Shown: positions 41,646 to 50,690, counted from the stretch's first letter. The stretch is 64,000 nt of DNA from Geosporobacter subterraneus DSM 17957 (GCF_900142145.1 NZ_FQZV01000006.1:1-64000), one strand, 5' to 3'. The notes: generated from the letters alone by a model not told the origin. Numbers and translations: made by a program.

Positions 41646-43040
41646 TTATACGATACCGATGGTTCCAAGAATAATGGCTACTATTGTAGTGGCTAAAGGA
41701 ATAACTACAGATACCATACCTACATCCGCATAGGACAATTTGTGATTTAGTCCGCAAATACCCAGCAGGGTGATTACGGCTCCGTTGTGTGGAAGGGAGT
41801 CTAAGCCGCCGCAGGATAAGGCTGCAATTCTATGCAGTACCTGTGGGTTGATTCCTTTCTCCAAGGCCAGATTATAATAGGTTTCTCCTAGAGCTCCCAA
41901 AGCAATACTCATTCCTCCTGAAGCAGAACCGGTGATTCCCGCCAGCACGTTTACAGAAATGGCTTCAGAAATCAGCGGATTTCCCGGTGCTACCCCCAAT
42001 AGGGCGGCTTTTACTGCTGCAAAGGCTGTCAAACCTGCAATAACATTTCCATAACCCACTTCTGATGCGGTATTGAGTATAGCAAGCATGGAACCATAGG
42101 CTCCTTTGTTTACTGCTTCCATCACATTAATTCTCTTATAGTTTGTGAGTAGAATAAATAGGATAGAGATTACTAGGGATACAATAATACTCCATATACC
42201 AATTACCTTTCCTGGTGTGGTGTTAAACTTTTCAAGGATCGGCGTTAAGGCTTCTATTTGGCCCGGGAAGTACATTTTAGATAACCAGAAGTTTAGTACT
42301 AAAACAATACCGATAGGTGCAAGGGATATTCCTAAAGAAGGCATCTTTACTTCTACATCAGCTTCTACTGTTGCTGCAGTTTCATCGGTCATATGATCCG
42401 GCAGGTAGCCTTCTCCTGCAGCGATCATCTTCTTTGCTCTGCGTTGAATCCATAGGGTTCCCAATGTAAACATCATGATTCCGGCAATAAGTCCAAGAAT
42501 AGGGGCTGCATAAGCATCTGTCTTAAAGAAAGGAATGGGAATGGCATTCTGGATCTGCGGCGTTCCAGGCAGCGCAGTCATCGTAAAGGTAAAGGATCCT
42601 AAAGCAATACAAGCAGGAATTAATCGCTTTGGCGTACCTGTTTCTCTAAATAAGGCTGCTGCCAGAGGATACACTGCAAAAGCAACTACGAACAGGGATA
42701 CACCGCCATAAGTTAAAATACCGCAGGATAATACAATTGCAAGAATGGCTCTTTCTTTTCCCAGCTTCTGAACGATAGCATGGGCAATAGCCTTTGCTGC
42801 GCCAGTCTCGTCCATCAGTTTACCGAAGATCGCACCCAGTAAGAATAGTGGGAAATACTGTCTAAGGTAATTGGCCAGGTTTACCATAAAAACTTCTGTA
42901 TAAGTAGGCAGCAGAGATGCACCGCCACTCATCAGTACCGCCAGCAAAGCCAACAGCGGTGCCAGCACCAATACGGTTATACCTCGGTAGGCCAGATACA
43001 TCAATAAGCCTAAGGATAGAAGAATACCAAAAACACCCAT
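41646..43040 (-). CDS. GntP-family carboxylate:proton symporter
   Basis: A 464-residue permease with about twelve to fourteen hydrophobic segments. FPLFLLGAIFGKLMDETGAAKAIA (seen in two parts) and SCGILTYGGVSLFVV are typical of GntP. The end (GLDSLPHNGAVITLLGICGL) matches the subgroup linked to short hydroxy or keto acids. GntP proteins import gluconate and similar acids; the context suggests 3-hydroxybutyrate, acetoacetate, butyrate or crotonate. GAGGAGG precedes the ATG. It lies 133 bp after the CoA-transferase gene, has no sigma-54 site of its own, and so is probably co-transcribed. Confidence 0.88.
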   Translation of the reverse strand: MGVFGILLSLGLLMYLAYRGITVLVLAPLLALLAVLMSGGASLLPTYTEVFMVNLANYLRQYFPLFLLGAIFGKLMDETGAAKAIAHAIVQKLGKERAILAIVLSCGILTYGGVSLFVVAFAVYPLAAALFRETGTPKRLIPACIALGSFTFTMTALPGTPQIQNAIPIPFFKTDAYAAPILGLIAGIMMFTLGTLWIQRRAKKMIAAGEGYLPDHMTDETAATVEADVEVKMPSLGISLAPIGIVLVLNFWLSKMYFPGQIEALTPILEKFNTTPGKVIGIWSIIVSLVISILFILLTNYKRINVMEAVNKGAYGSMLAILNTASEVGYGNVIAGLTAFAAVKAALLGVAPGNPLISEAISVNVLAGITGSASGGMSIALGALGETYYNLALEKGINPQVLHRIAALSCGGLDSLPHNGAVITLLGICGLNHKLSYADVGMVSVVIPLATTIVAIILGTIGIV

Positions 43041-43173
43041 TATAATACCTCCTCATTTAAAATTATATATTACAAAATATTAAGAAAACAGCGCCAAAGC
43101 CAGGGGATTTCCCCAGAATTTGGTTTGTTCCTCAGAACAGTTCTGTCGAAGCAGAAAAATCCCTGTCATACCT

Positions 43174-44772
43174 CTATGCACTGGCTTCCAATGCTTCAAT
43201 ATCGCAGATCTCTTTTGGGGATAAAACTAACCCCATTTTTTCTTCTCTGAAAATTTTCTCATCCATGACCTTTAAATTCTCATCTATGATCGGCTTAAAC
43301 TCCATATGGGCCAGAATATCTTTTTCTACATCTATCCCCGGAGCGATTTCCTTTAATACAAGTCCCTCTTTTTCCAATTTGAATACGGCACGTTCAGTAA
43401 TATATAATACCGGTTGCTGTATATCCTTTGCATAATCGCCGCTGAAGGTGATTTGCTCTACCCGTTGAATAAACTTCTTTACTTTTCCCTCATTTTGAAT
43501 GATCAGCTTTCCGCCCTCTGCTGCAATCTCTAAGCCTCCCGCCGTAAAAGTTCCGCAGAAGATTACTTTCTTGGCATTTTGAGTTATATTGATAAATCCG
43601 CCACACCCTGCTATTTTAGGGCCAAATTTACTTACATTGATATTTCCTGCTTCATCACATTGAGCTAAACCTAGGAAGGCCACGTCCAAGCCTCCGCCGT
43701 CATAAAAATCAAATTGATAGGGCTGGTCAATAATTGCCTCTGCATTTACTGCGGCACCAAAGCTTAAGCCCCCGGCAGGTATTCCTCCGATAGGCCCCGG
43801 CTCCACTGTAAGCACCATCTGGTTTCCTACGCCTTCTTCATTGGCTACTAGCGCAACCCCTTCCGGCATTCCAATCCCCAGGTTCACAATGGCATTGGGT
43901 ATCAGCTCCATGGCCGCCCGTCTTGCTATGATTTTTCTTTCGTCCAAAGCAAGAGGCTTAACAGAGTTTACCGGTACAATTGCTTCGCCACAGTAAGCAG
44001 GATTGTAGCTTTCTGCAAAGGTCTGCATATGATTTTCCGGATTTTGAACTTCTACAATGGTATCGATATAAATGCCTGGTATTTTTACCAGCTTTGGATC
44101 TAATGTCCCGCTCTTTACTACTTTTTGGACCTGTACAATTACCTTTCCTCCAGAGTTTTTAACTGCCTGGGCCATGGACAGCACTTCCAGGGAGCCTGCT
44201 TCTTTTTCCATAGTCACATTCCCATTCTCATCGGCATAGGTACCGCGAATAAAGGCATAATCAATGGGAAATGTCTTATACAGCAAATATTCTTCTCCAT
44301 GTACCTTTACCACCTCAACAATCTCTTCTGTTGTAGCCTTGTTGAGCTTACCGCCTTCGATCCTTGGGTCTACAAAGGTTTTTAATCCCACATGGGTGAT
44401 GGTTCCCGGTTTTCCTGCTGCGATATCTCTAAACATATGGGATATTACCCCTTGAGGCAGGTTATATGCCTCAATTTTATTTTCAAAGGCTAGTTTTTGA
44501 ACCTTAGGCACTAGACCCCAGTGTCCCCCGATAACACGCTTCAGCAATCCTTCATGGCCTAAATGGTTTAATCCCCGTTCCTTTCCATCACCTTGTCCTG
44601 CTGCATATACCAAGGTCATATTTTTTGGTTCCCCTGTTTCAACAAACCGTTTTTCCAGAGCTATTTCTAATTCTTCAGGAACCGCGTTTCCTACAAACCC
44701 GGCTGTGGCAATTGTTTTCCCGCTATCTATAATCTTTACTGCTTCTTCTGCTGTTGTAAATCTTACTCTCAT
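43174..44772 (-). CDS. Acyl-CoA:acetate/3-ketoacid CoA-transferase (fused subunits)
   Basis: A 532-residue single-chain family I CoA-transferase (YdiF/propionate CoA-transferase type), in which the alpha and beta halves are fused. The glycine-rich [17 protein letters not shown] opens the first half. [17 protein letters not shown] sequence (seen as [15 protein letters not shown], near residue 325) carries the catalytic glutamate that forms the CoA thioester. It would activate a C4 acid by taking CoA from acetyl-CoA. AAGGAGG precedes the ATG. The promoter is a perfect -24/-12 match. It starts the CoA-transferase/permease unit. Confidence 0.93.
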   Translation of the reverse strand: MRVRFTTAEEAVKIIDSGKTIATAGFVGNAVPEELEIALEKRFVETGEPKNMTLVYAAGQGDGKERGLNHLGHEGLLKRVIGGHWGLVPKVQKLAFENKIEAYNLPQGVISHMFRDIAAGKPGTITHVGLKTFVDPRIEGGKLNKATTEEIVEVVKVHGEEYLLYKTFPIDYAFIRGTYADENGNVTMEKEAGSLEVLSMAQAVKNSGGKVIVQVQKVVKSGTLDPKLVKIPGIYIDTIVEVQNPENHMQTFAESYNPAYCGEAIVPVNSVKPLALDERKIIARRAAMELIPNAIVNLGIGMPEGVALVANEEGVGNQMVLTVEPGPIGGIPAGGLSFGAAVNAEAIIDQPYQFDFYDGGGLDVAFLGLAQCDEAGNINVSKFGPKIAGCGGFINITQNAKKVIFCGTFTAGGLEIAAEGGKLIIQNEGKVKKFIQRVEQITFSGDYAKDIQQPVLYITERAVFKLEKEGLVLKEIAPGIDVEKDILAHMEFKPIIDENLKVMDEKIFREEKMGLVLSPKEICDIEALEASA

Positions 44773-44817
44773 CTACACAACCTCCTTACTTGTGAAAATG
44801 TTTTCATTTATTATTTT

Positions 44818-44834
44818 CGCAAGGATCGTGCCAA
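44818..44834 (-). promoter_or_regulatory. Sigma-54 promoter of the CoA-transferase gene
   Basis: On the minus strand TTGGCACGATCCTTGCG: TGGCAC-N5-TTGC, full consensus. It lies about 50 bp before the start codon. Confidence 0.9.
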
Positions 44835-44972
44835 ACTAGAATCTCTGCCGTATCACCGGTTCACAAATTCATTAGAAAGCATTCTGCACTCTTGATTTTT
44901 CTGGCTCTTGAGCGGCTTCTTTCCCATATCATCCTGACCTATCCTTATACTTCTTTTCCTGGAACCCATAGG

Positions 44973-45074
44973 ATTGTTCATAATATTTACACATTTGATA
45001 GGTTCAAATTATTTCCTAAACCCTGTTATTTGCTGGCGTTATCCCCATTCTACCAGTGTACAGAAAGTGAACAT
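44973..45074 (-). promoter_or_regulatory. Two activator palindromes upstream of the CoA-transferase promoter
   Basis: TTGTTCA-TAATA-TTTACAC at 44973-44991 and GTGTACA-GAAAG-TGAACAT at 45056-45074. Centres are about 150 and 230 bp above the promoter, a layout like that before the SDR gene. Confidence 0.65.
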
Positions 45075-45110
45075 ATTTCGTCATTAGCTGCTTTTAGCCC
45101 TTTCCCTGCG

Positions 45111-45141
45111 AAAAGCCTAGGAATACTTTCCTAGGCTTTTT
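45111..45141 (-). terminator. Terminator of the MaoC gene
   Basis: AAAAAGCCTAGGAAA and TTCCTAGGCTTTT pair around a short loop, just after the MaoC stop. Confidence 0.85.
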
Positions 45142-45153
45142 ATGGTTACTTTA

Positions 45154-45570
45154 TTAACGGTTTTTCGGAGCTAATACAACAGCAAACCCATCTAACACTG
45201 TTTTTCCCTCCTGATTATAGCAGGCAGTTTTCAATCGGATCCTTCCCTTTTCCATTTTTTCAATAACTTCTGCCTCAGCCCGGATGGTATCCCCTATAAA
45301 AACCGGCGCCATAAACTTAAGCTCCTGAGAAAGATAGATGGTTCCCGGTCCCGGCAGGTGCATTCCTAAAACAGCAGAAATAAAACCTGCTGACAGCATT
45401 CCATGGGCAATCCTGCCCTTAAACATACTATTCTCCGCTACCCTTTGATTGATATGGGCAGGATTCAGATCACCGGTTATTCCTGCATAAAGGTAAATAT
45501 CCGTTTCTGTTACTGTCTTTTCGAAACTGGCCTTGTCTCCTATTTTTATTTCTTCGTAGGTGTGTCCCAT
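45154..45570 (-). CDS. MaoC-family (R)-specific enoyl-CoA hydratase
   Basis: A 138-residue hot-dog-fold hydratase of the PhaJ/MaoC type, which interconverts (R)-3-hydroxyacyl-CoA and trans-2-enoyl-CoA. The hydratase-2 motif is complete: YAGITGDLNPAHIN with catalytic Asp and His, and IAHGMLSAGFISAVLG after it. In this cluster it would link 3-hydroxybutyryl-CoA with crotonyl-CoA. AAAAGGGGG precedes the ATG. It has its own sigma-54 promoter, palindrome and terminator, so it is a separate unit of the regulon. Confidence 0.92.
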   Translation of the reverse strand: MGHTYEEIKIGDKASFEKTVTETDIYLYAGITGDLNPAHINQRVAENSMFKGRIAHGMLSAGFISAVLGMHLPGPGTIYLSQELKFMAPVFIGDTIRAEAEVIEKMEKGRIRLKTACYNQEGKTVLDGFAVVLAPKNR

Positions 45571-45616
45571 GTATAGTCCCCCTTTTTTTTGTTAATAAAT
45601 AAACTAACTATACTTA

Positions 45617-45633
45617 TTGCAATTATGATGCCA
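45617..45633 (-). promoter_or_regulatory. Sigma-54 promoter of the MaoC gene
   Basis: On the minus strand TGGCATCATAATTGCAA: TGGCAT-N5-TTGCA with the invariant GG and GC ten bases apart, about 50 bp before the start codon. Confidence 0.82.
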
Positions 45634-45759
45634 TTGTTAGATAACCCACCATAGCTCAATGGGAAGTTAGCTTCTCTCAGACAACTACGCCTGACTCCAG
45701 GAGAAAATTATGTCAAATCCATTAAGCTTAGCAGGTTAAAGGGGCACTGTTTCCCTATT

Positions 45760-45778
45760 GTGTTCATTTTGTGTACAA
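45760..45778 (-). promoter_or_regulatory. Activator binding palindrome upstream of the MaoC promoter
   Basis: GTGTTCA-TTTTG-TGTACAA, centred about 140 bp above the -24 element. Fits the 7-5-7 motif. Confidence 0.68.
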
Positions 45779-45909
45779 ATTAAAGTTTTCTACACCCTCT
45801 ACTCCATTAGTACCCTGTGTGGTGAACATCTCAAAAAAGAAAATTCTAAGTACTATATCTTATGTTCCAGGAAAATCGGTGGTGCATACTCTTTTCATAT
45901 TCCTAAAAC

Positions 45910-45941
45910 AAATAAGAACCGGAAATTTCCGGTTCTTATTT
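45910..45941 (-). terminator. Terminator of the first YhcN/YlaJ lipoprotein gene
   Basis: A perfect 32-bp palindrome (AAATAAGAACCGGAAA and complement), followed by GTTTTAGG on the minus strand. Confidence 0.8.
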
Positions 45942-45956
45942 GTGGGGATTTTTTAA

Positions 45957-46526
45957 TTATCGTGTTCCCGCAGGTGCTCTAAATAGATCTTCAATATCTC
46001 TCATAAAACCAGTTACTGGTCTTCCACCTCTAATCTCTGTACCAAAACCTCTCAATCGTTCTACCACTCCTGTTTCTGCTGATACCTGAACTCTTGTAAC
46101 CGTCGGTTCTACCCGCCGAACTCTCTCTACAATCTGATCTCTCATATCGGTTGTAAGCTGCCCTGCACGAGCGCCTTCCATTTCTACGCCAATATAGGCG
46201 GCATTTTCGTTCACAATGACTACTGCATTTCTTACACCATTCATAGCCTCTACTTCTCTTTGAATTCTATTTTCAGTTTCTCTGTTTACGGCTCCACCAA
46301 GATCTCTAGTCGGCCCTACATCTCCAGGAGGCAGGGGCTCAGTTGCAGGAGGTATCGGAGCTGTTCCGGTTGTTCCGCCGGCACCGCCCATTCCACCGAC
46401 ACCAGGTGTTCCAGGTGTTACCCCTCTGTCGGTGATAGGTCTTCTTGCAGGAGCACAGCCTGCTGCTACCAGCCCAATAATAAGGGCAAATACTACAAAT
46501 ACTATCATTGATTTATGCAATCTCAT
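45957..46526 (-). CDS. YhcN/YlaJ-family sporulation lipoprotein
   Basis: About 189 residues from an ATG preceded by AAAGGAG. The signal peptide ends in the lipobox VAAGC (Cys24). A Gly/Pro/Thr-rich linker (about 25-80) is followed by a YhcN/YlaJ domain (about 85-189; EVEAMNGVRNAVVIVNENAAY and VERVRRVEPTVTRVQV). Members are found in spore membranes and cortex-coat layers. It has its own terminator. A second member lies at 60960. Confidence 0.87.
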   Translation of the reverse strand: MRLHKSMIVFVVFALIIGLVAAGCAPARRPITDRGVTPGTPGVGGMGGAGGTTGTAPIPPATEPLPPGDVGPTRDLGGAVNRETENRIQREVEAMNGVRNAVVIVNENAAYIGVEMEGARAGQLTTDMRDQIVERVRRVEPTVTRVQVSAETGVVERLRGFGTEIRGGRPVTGFMRDIEDLFRAPAGTR

Positions 46527-46788
46527 ATTTCTAGATCTCCTTTCCAAAGGATAAATATTTTGTTTCCTGCTAATATTTTTTTCTCTTTGTTACATAACTA
46601 CTCTATGTAATTTTTAATCAATTTCACAACTATTGGAAATCCACTATATGCACTGTTATTAAGAAACTTTTTGGACAAGTTTTCCATTTTATTACACGAA
46701 TTACATTTTTATTACAAATTAATGACATTGTAATTTTCAGAATATTATTATGCTATAATTTATCTATAAAATAATTGGTGGTGATAGG
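46527..46788. other. Divergent intergenic region before the 35-residue protein
   Basis: A/T-rich. The plus strand has an ideal -10 (TATAAT at about 46754-46759), though no good -35 at normal distance, and the minus strand should hold the lipoprotein promoter. Confidence 0.4.
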
Positions 46789-46896
46789 ATGGAAATTCTG
46801 CTGATTTTAGTGTGTATTATGATATATTTCTCAATTGATGGCAAAGAGGATCGCGACGCAGAGCCTACCTATGACTATGCGGAAGCTAAGCACTAA
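46789..46896 (+). CDS. 35-residue single-pass membrane protein
   Basis: A short ORF with a ribosome binding site (GGTGGTGATAGG) just before its ATG. The product is one hydrophobic helix (MEILLILVCIMIYFSI) and a charged tail (DGKEDRDAEPTYDYAEAKH). TATAAT lies about 30 bp upstream and a strong GC-rich terminator starts 20 bp after the stop. It is therefore a complete transcription unit for a small protein on the strand opposite to its left neighbour. I do not recognise a family. Confidence 0.75.
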   Translation: MEILLILVCIMIYFSIDGKEDRDAEPTYDYAEAKH

Positions 46897-46915
46897 TGTA
46901 ACCCCATCCATTCAT

Positions 46916-46952
46916 AAAGCCGGCGGGAGATGATCACCCGCCGGCTTTTTTC
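46916..46952 (+). terminator. Rho-independent terminator of the 35-residue protein gene
   Basis: AAAGCCGGCGGG-(9 nt)-CCCGCCGGCTTTTTT: a very stable stem with a U-run. Confidence 0.92.
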
Positions 46953-47092
46953 AGATAAACTATAAATCCCTTGCCGTTGAAAAAATCCTCATTTCTGTCA
47001 TTCATTGGCCATCTTGCCCTACAGCTATATCCATTGCTTTCATGGGCATAATATTATACAATAAGAGAAACAGAGTTATGGGAGTGAATTCC

Positions 47093-47521
47093 GTGGTTGA
47101 TAAAGATAAGTTAATACAGATCTTAAAGGATCATGAATATAAGCTTACACCCCAGCGTAATGCCATGCTGGACGTATTTTTCGAGCATAGGAACCGGTTT
47201 CTGTCTGCAGAGGAAATATATATGAAATCCAAGGAAAAATATGCTCAAACCAACTTCTCTACCATCTATAGAAATCTGGAACTGTTTGAAAAGTTGGACA
47301 TTCTGCATAAGACCAATATTAGCGATGGTACCTTCTACTATGGTCTAATCATGGAGGACACTCACCATCATCATATTATCTGCAAGGGCTGCGGCAAAAC
47401 GGAATCCATTGATTTTTGCCCTTTTCCCCACATTTATGAAAAAATCAATAAACAGTTTACTTTAACAGACCATAAGTTTGAACTCTACGGATACTGTGAG
47501 AAATGTAATCTTAAAAAATAA
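47093..47521 (+). CDS. Fur-family metal-responsive regulator (possibly Zur)
   Basis: About 142 residues from a GTG preceded by GGAGTG; the frame extends to 47042 without a better site. The winged helix (about 5-85) shows KLTPQRNAMLDVFF and FSTIYRNLELFEKL. The metal half shows EDTHHHHIICKGCGKTESI, and the structural zinc site is two CxxC pairs (CKGC, CEKC). Fur, Zur and PerR cannot be told apart from motifs alone. The nearby zinc uptake operon favours Zur, while the DUF3793 gene with a Fur-like box next door favours Fur. Confidence 0.92.
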   Translation: MVDKDKLIQILKDHEYKLTPQRNAMLDVFFEHRNRFLSAEEIYMKSKEKYAQTNFSTIYRNLELFEKLDILHKTNISDGTFYYGLIMEDTHHHHIICKGCGKTESIDFCPFPHIYEKINKQFTLTDHKFELYGYCEKCNLKK

Positions 47522-47554
47522 TCCTAAGCAGAAGGCTTCCTGCTTAGGATTATT
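47517..47554. terminator. Bidirectional terminator between convergent genes
   Basis: AATAATCCTAAGCAG and CTGCTTAGGATTATT form a 14-15 bp stem, serving both the Fur-family gene and the DUF3793 gene. Confidence 0.88.
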
Positions 47555-47557
47555 TAA

Positions 47558-48157
47558 TTAAGAAGCTGATTGGATAATACTTTTTGGTGTGCTGCACTGC
47601 AGCATTCTTTTGATTTGGTTTTTTGTTCTAAGAATTTCATTATATTTTCGATCAGAAAGCCGTTCATCCCCGTAAACCCTCCATCCATTGATCTTCGTAA
47701 GCTTTAGGGAAGGATGTCCCATAAACCCCAGCACATCCTTTAATGGGTATCCAAGAAAAACCCCGATTTCATCAGGAATATTTCCTTGTCTAATCTTTTC
47801 CGTTAAGTATTCCAAATACTTTTCCAATTCATATTCTGTACTATAACCCATATGTTTTAAAAACCTCAAATTTTTTGGTTCCTTCAAGGTCTCCTCCAGA
47901 ACACAGGGATGATAGAACAATAGCTTTACACATTTATTGTGGTAGTTTATTTTTTTGTACGCAATCTTACTGTCCTGGTCGAAAATCGACTCTATTGCGC
48001 TGATTTTCATCATGCTGTCTGCTTCATGCAGTGGAAAGCTGAGTATTTCTGAGGGTTTAGCGCCTAAGATTACGGGCCCTAATATTTCAATTAACCAATG
48101 TAGAAAATCTGTTGTATCTCTATGTACACAATAGCACTTACCAGATTGTCTCTCCAT
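47558..48157 (-). CDS. DUF3793 family protein
   Basis: About 199 residues. The C-terminal part PDEIGVFLGYPLKDVLGFMG is the signature of DUF3793, a family of unknown function. The start with GGAGG seven bases upstream is at 48157. A palindromic Fur/Zur-like operator lies 40 bp before it, and the neighbouring convergent gene encodes a Fur-family protein. Metal-limited expression is likely. DUF3793 genes often sit near iron- and flavodoxin-related genes. Confidence 0.85.
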   Translation of the reverse strand: MERQSGKCYCVHRDTTDFLHWLIEILGPVILGAKPSEILSFPLHEADSMMKISAIESIFDQDSKIAYKKINYHNKCVKLLFYHPCVLEETLKEPKNLRFLKHMGYSTEYELEKYLEYLTEKIRQGNIPDEIGVFLGYPLKDVLGFMGHPSLKLTKINGWRVYGDERLSDRKYNEILRTKNQIKRMLQCSTPKSIIQSAS

Positions 48158-48195
48158 CTTCATCCCTCCAAATGATAATAGTGTTTCTTAATTGG

Positions 48196-48216
48196 AAATG
48201 ATTATTGTTTTCATTT
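48196..48216 (-). promoter_or_regulatory. Fur/Zur-like operator before the DUF3793 gene
   Basis: AAATGA-ttattgttt-TCATTT, with an inner AATGATTATTG that resembles the Fur-box core GATAATGATAATC. It is about 40 bp before the start codon. Confidence 0.5.
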
Positions 48217-48415
48217 ATAATTATAGTATAGCTTTACTTTTCCTGTCAAAGGATTTTTTGATTTTATAAAAATAAAAAGGTATAATATTCCTGGAGTGTT
48301 CAATAACCCTGCTGTTGGATTAGGGGGTATATTTTGGGGTATAAATAAATCAGCTATTTCCGGAAAAATAAGCATAAGGAGTAGCCAATACAAATTTATA
48401 GTTAAGGGGATTATT

Positions 48416-49354
48416 ATGTTACCATGTCAAGCATACGTAGACACGACAAACTTACTTTCTAACGAAATCCGCATTGAGGATCAGGAACTATTTAATCGCT
48501 ATATTCAAAGTTTTCCCTATCAGGCTTCTGATATTAATTTCACCAACCTTTTCATGTGGCGGCATCTCTACAGCCTTCGCTATGAAGTCATCAATGGACT
48601 GCTATGTATATCGGGCTATTATTATGGGGAACCCTTTATCCTTCCGCCCCTGGCCCAAAAATCCTATGATCCGGCAGTTCTTTCTCATACTTTGACGATC
48701 TTAAAAAACCGCTTTAAGATTTTTTCTTACCCTCTAAAGATAAAGTTTTTACCGGTACACATGCTGGAGGATTTTCAAAACCTAAAGTCCCACCGGCTCA
48801 TCTTTAAAAGTGATCGCGATAATTTTGACTATATTTATGCTGCAAAGGATTTATCCACGCTGCAGGGACGAAAATATCACAGTAAAAAAAATCACTTGAA
48901 CTTTTTTATGCGCAACACCTCCTATGAATATATTCCTATAACTCCATCTCTTGTAGATGAATGCATAAATTTGACGAGAAGATTAAAGGCAGGAGATTAC
49001 TCCCCTTTGGAAAAGGACTTATTGGAGAATGAAGAAAGGGCCGTTGGTGAGGCCCTGAAACACATGAAGCAGTTGGACTACAAAGGGGCAGCCCTTCTCA
49101 TCAATGGCCAGGTAGAAGCTTTTACCTTAGGAGAGCAAACCGATGCTGATACGATGTTGATTCACATCGAAAAAGCCAATGCTGAAATCCGGGGCCTTTA
49201 TCAAGCTATCAACTTTCTATTCTGCCAGGAAGAATGCAAGGATATTCAATATGTAAATCGTGAGGAAGATATGGGCTTTGCAAATCTGAGAAAGGCAAAA
49301 GAATCTTATCATCCCATTAGGCTATTAGAAAAATACGATGTGGTTGTGGAGTAG
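48416..49354 (+). CDS. DUF2156 family protein (GNAT-like acyltransferase)
   Basis: About 312 residues from an ATG preceded by AAGGGG; the frame extends upstream without a site. The protein matches the DUF2156 domain related to the C-terminus of MprF lysyl-phosphatidylglycerol synthase, with its double GNAT fold. Recognisable parts are SDINFTNLFMWRH, LQGRKYHSKKNHLNFF and NREEDMGFANLRKAKESYHP. It is likely an aminoacyl- or acyltransferase; the substrate is unknown. It forms a two-gene unit with the following Eis-like gene (8-bp gap). Confidence 0.85.
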   Translation: MLPCQAYVDTTNLLSNEIRIEDQELFNRYIQSFPYQASDINFTNLFMWRHLYSLRYEVINGLLCISGYYYGEPFILPPLAQKSYDPAVLSHTLTILKNRFKIFSYPLKIKFLPVHMLEDFQNLKSHRLIFKSDRDNFDYIYAAKDLSTLQGRKYHSKKNHLNFFMRNTSYEYIPITPSLVDECINLTRRLKAGDYSPLEKDLLENEERAVGEALKHMKQLDYKGAALLINGQVEAFTLGEQTDADTMLIHIEKANAEIRGLYQAINFLFCQEECKDIQYVNREEDMGFANLRKAKESYHPIRLLEKYDVVVE

Positions 49355-49362
49355 AGGTGTAT

Positions 49363-50547
49363 ATGAATATTCGACTGCTGGATAAAAACCATATCCCCAC
49401 TGCAAAAGAGCTGTGGGGATATGCCTTTGAAAAAAATGAACCCTTCTATAGCTGGTATTTTGATGAAGTGTTTAAGCCTGAAAATTCAATAGGTGTGTTT
49501 TTCGAGAACCAGCTTGTATCCTGCCTGCAGCTTAATCCCTATAGGTTAAAATTGAAAGGCAGCAGCTTTTCTGCCTCCTACGTAGTAGGGGTAATTACGG
49601 CACCGGAATTTCGTAATCGGGGATTCATGAAACCCTTACTGGAAGCATCTTTGCAGGAAATGAGGCGGAGAAATCACAGCTTATCCATACTCATGCCCTT
49701 TGATACCACCTATTATCAACCCTATGGCTGGGAACTATGCTATACCCAGCTTCGTTATGAAGTTCCCCCCGATAGTTTGCGAAAAATATCTCAACCGGGA
49801 GGTCTATTTTCTATGGTATCCCTTGAGAAGGATATTTCCTCTATGGATGCTGTGTACCGCCAATGGCTGACATCCTATCAAGGCTATATTGCCAGAAGTC
49901 ATAGGGATTGGTTAAATCTGTTAAAGGATTTATATTGCGACGGCGGTTATGCCCGGCTGCTTCGGGACGATCAGCATCAGCCCGTGGGCTATGTGTTGTA
50001 TTACCTTGAAAAGCATAGGCTCTTTGCCAAAGAAATCGCGTACACTACTGCCTGGGCTCAGAGGGCTATTTTTGATTTTCTATATCGCCATAAAGCCCAA
50101 GTGGATCAAGTTGGCTGGACTGCTCCCATGGGAGATCCAACCTATTTGTATCTTCCCGACAGAATCACACCAAAGGCAGTAAACTCTGTAAAAGTCCTTC
50201 CCTTCATGGCTGGCAGGGTAGTAGATGTAAAGATGGCTTTAGAGAATCTTTCCTTCGAATCTTCCGTCTCCGGAGAGTTTTCCTTAGCTGTGCAGGACTT
50301 AACAGCGCCATGGAATCACGGGAAATTTCTTGTTACCGTAGAAAAAGGTACCGCTCAAGTTGCTTCCTATTCTGGAGAGAATATAGACCTGTATTGCAGT
50401 ATCAACGCCTTTTCCCAGCTTTTTTGGGGGGCTATTGACATGGATCAGGCGATCCGGCTAGAGCTTATACGGATACAGCCGGAGAAGCTGAATCTTTTAG
50501 CACAGATTTTTCCAAAACATCAGAACTATATCAATGAGTTTTTTTGA
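49363..50547 (+). CDS. Eis-like GNAT N-acetyltransferase
   Basis: About 394 residues. An N-terminal GNAT domain (about 1-150) has the acetyl-CoA loop VVGVITAPEFRNRGFMKPLL and the PYGWELCY segment that is typical of Eis-like proteins. A second GNAT-like domain and a C-terminal SCP2-like domain (about 290-390) complete the three-domain Eis architecture. Eis proteins acetylate amines such as aminoglycosides in Mycobacterium; the natural substrate here is unknown. ATG at 49363 with GAGG upstream. It directly follows the DUF2156 gene. Confidence 0.87.
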   Translation: MNIRLLDKNHIPTAKELWGYAFEKNEPFYSWYFDEVFKPENSIGVFFENQLVSCLQLNPYRLKLKGSSFSASYVVGVITAPEFRNRGFMKPLLEASLQEMRRRNHSLSILMPFDTTYYQPYGWELCYTQLRYEVPPDSLRKISQPGGLFSMVSLEKDISSMDAVYRQWLTSYQGYIARSHRDWLNLLKDLYCDGGYARLLRDDQHQPVGYVLYYLEKHRLFAKEIAYTTAWAQRAIFDFLYRHKAQVDQVGWTAPMGDPTYLYLPDRITPKAVNSVKVLPFMAGRVVDVKMALENLSFESSVSGEFSLAVQDLTAPWNHGKFLVTVEKGTAQVASYSGENIDLYCSINAFSQLFWGAIDMDQAIRLELIRIQPEKLNLLAQIFPKHQNYINEFF

Positions 50548-50572
50548 TAGCTCAATAAGAAAGAGATAACAC

Positions 50573-50602
50573 AGATGGTCGGACGGAATCGTCCGACCAT
50601 CT
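50573..50602 (+). terminator. Hairpin after the Eis-like gene
   Basis: AGATGGTCGGACG-gaat-CGTCCGACCATCT, a 13-bp perfect stem. The following U-run is poor, so it may be partly an mRNA-stabilising hairpin. Confidence 0.65.
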
Positions 50603-50690
50603 ATACAAGGAAATGTCCGGATCTGGCGTAAGGAACTACTCCTGTGCCATTCCAAATTAGAATATATGTCATTCATGCGCATATGCGTAG

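Noticed and set aside
43041-43173. Sigma-54 promoter or riboswitch between the CoA-transferase and permease genes
   Set aside because: Palindromic bits such as GGGGATTTCCCC and CAGAACAGTTCTG are present, but no GG-N10-GC element or known aptamer motif was found.
45758-45982. Plus-strand ORFs next to the MaoC control region
   Set aside because: They cover a sigma-54 enhancer site and a terminator and cross into the lipoprotein gene. No start signal.
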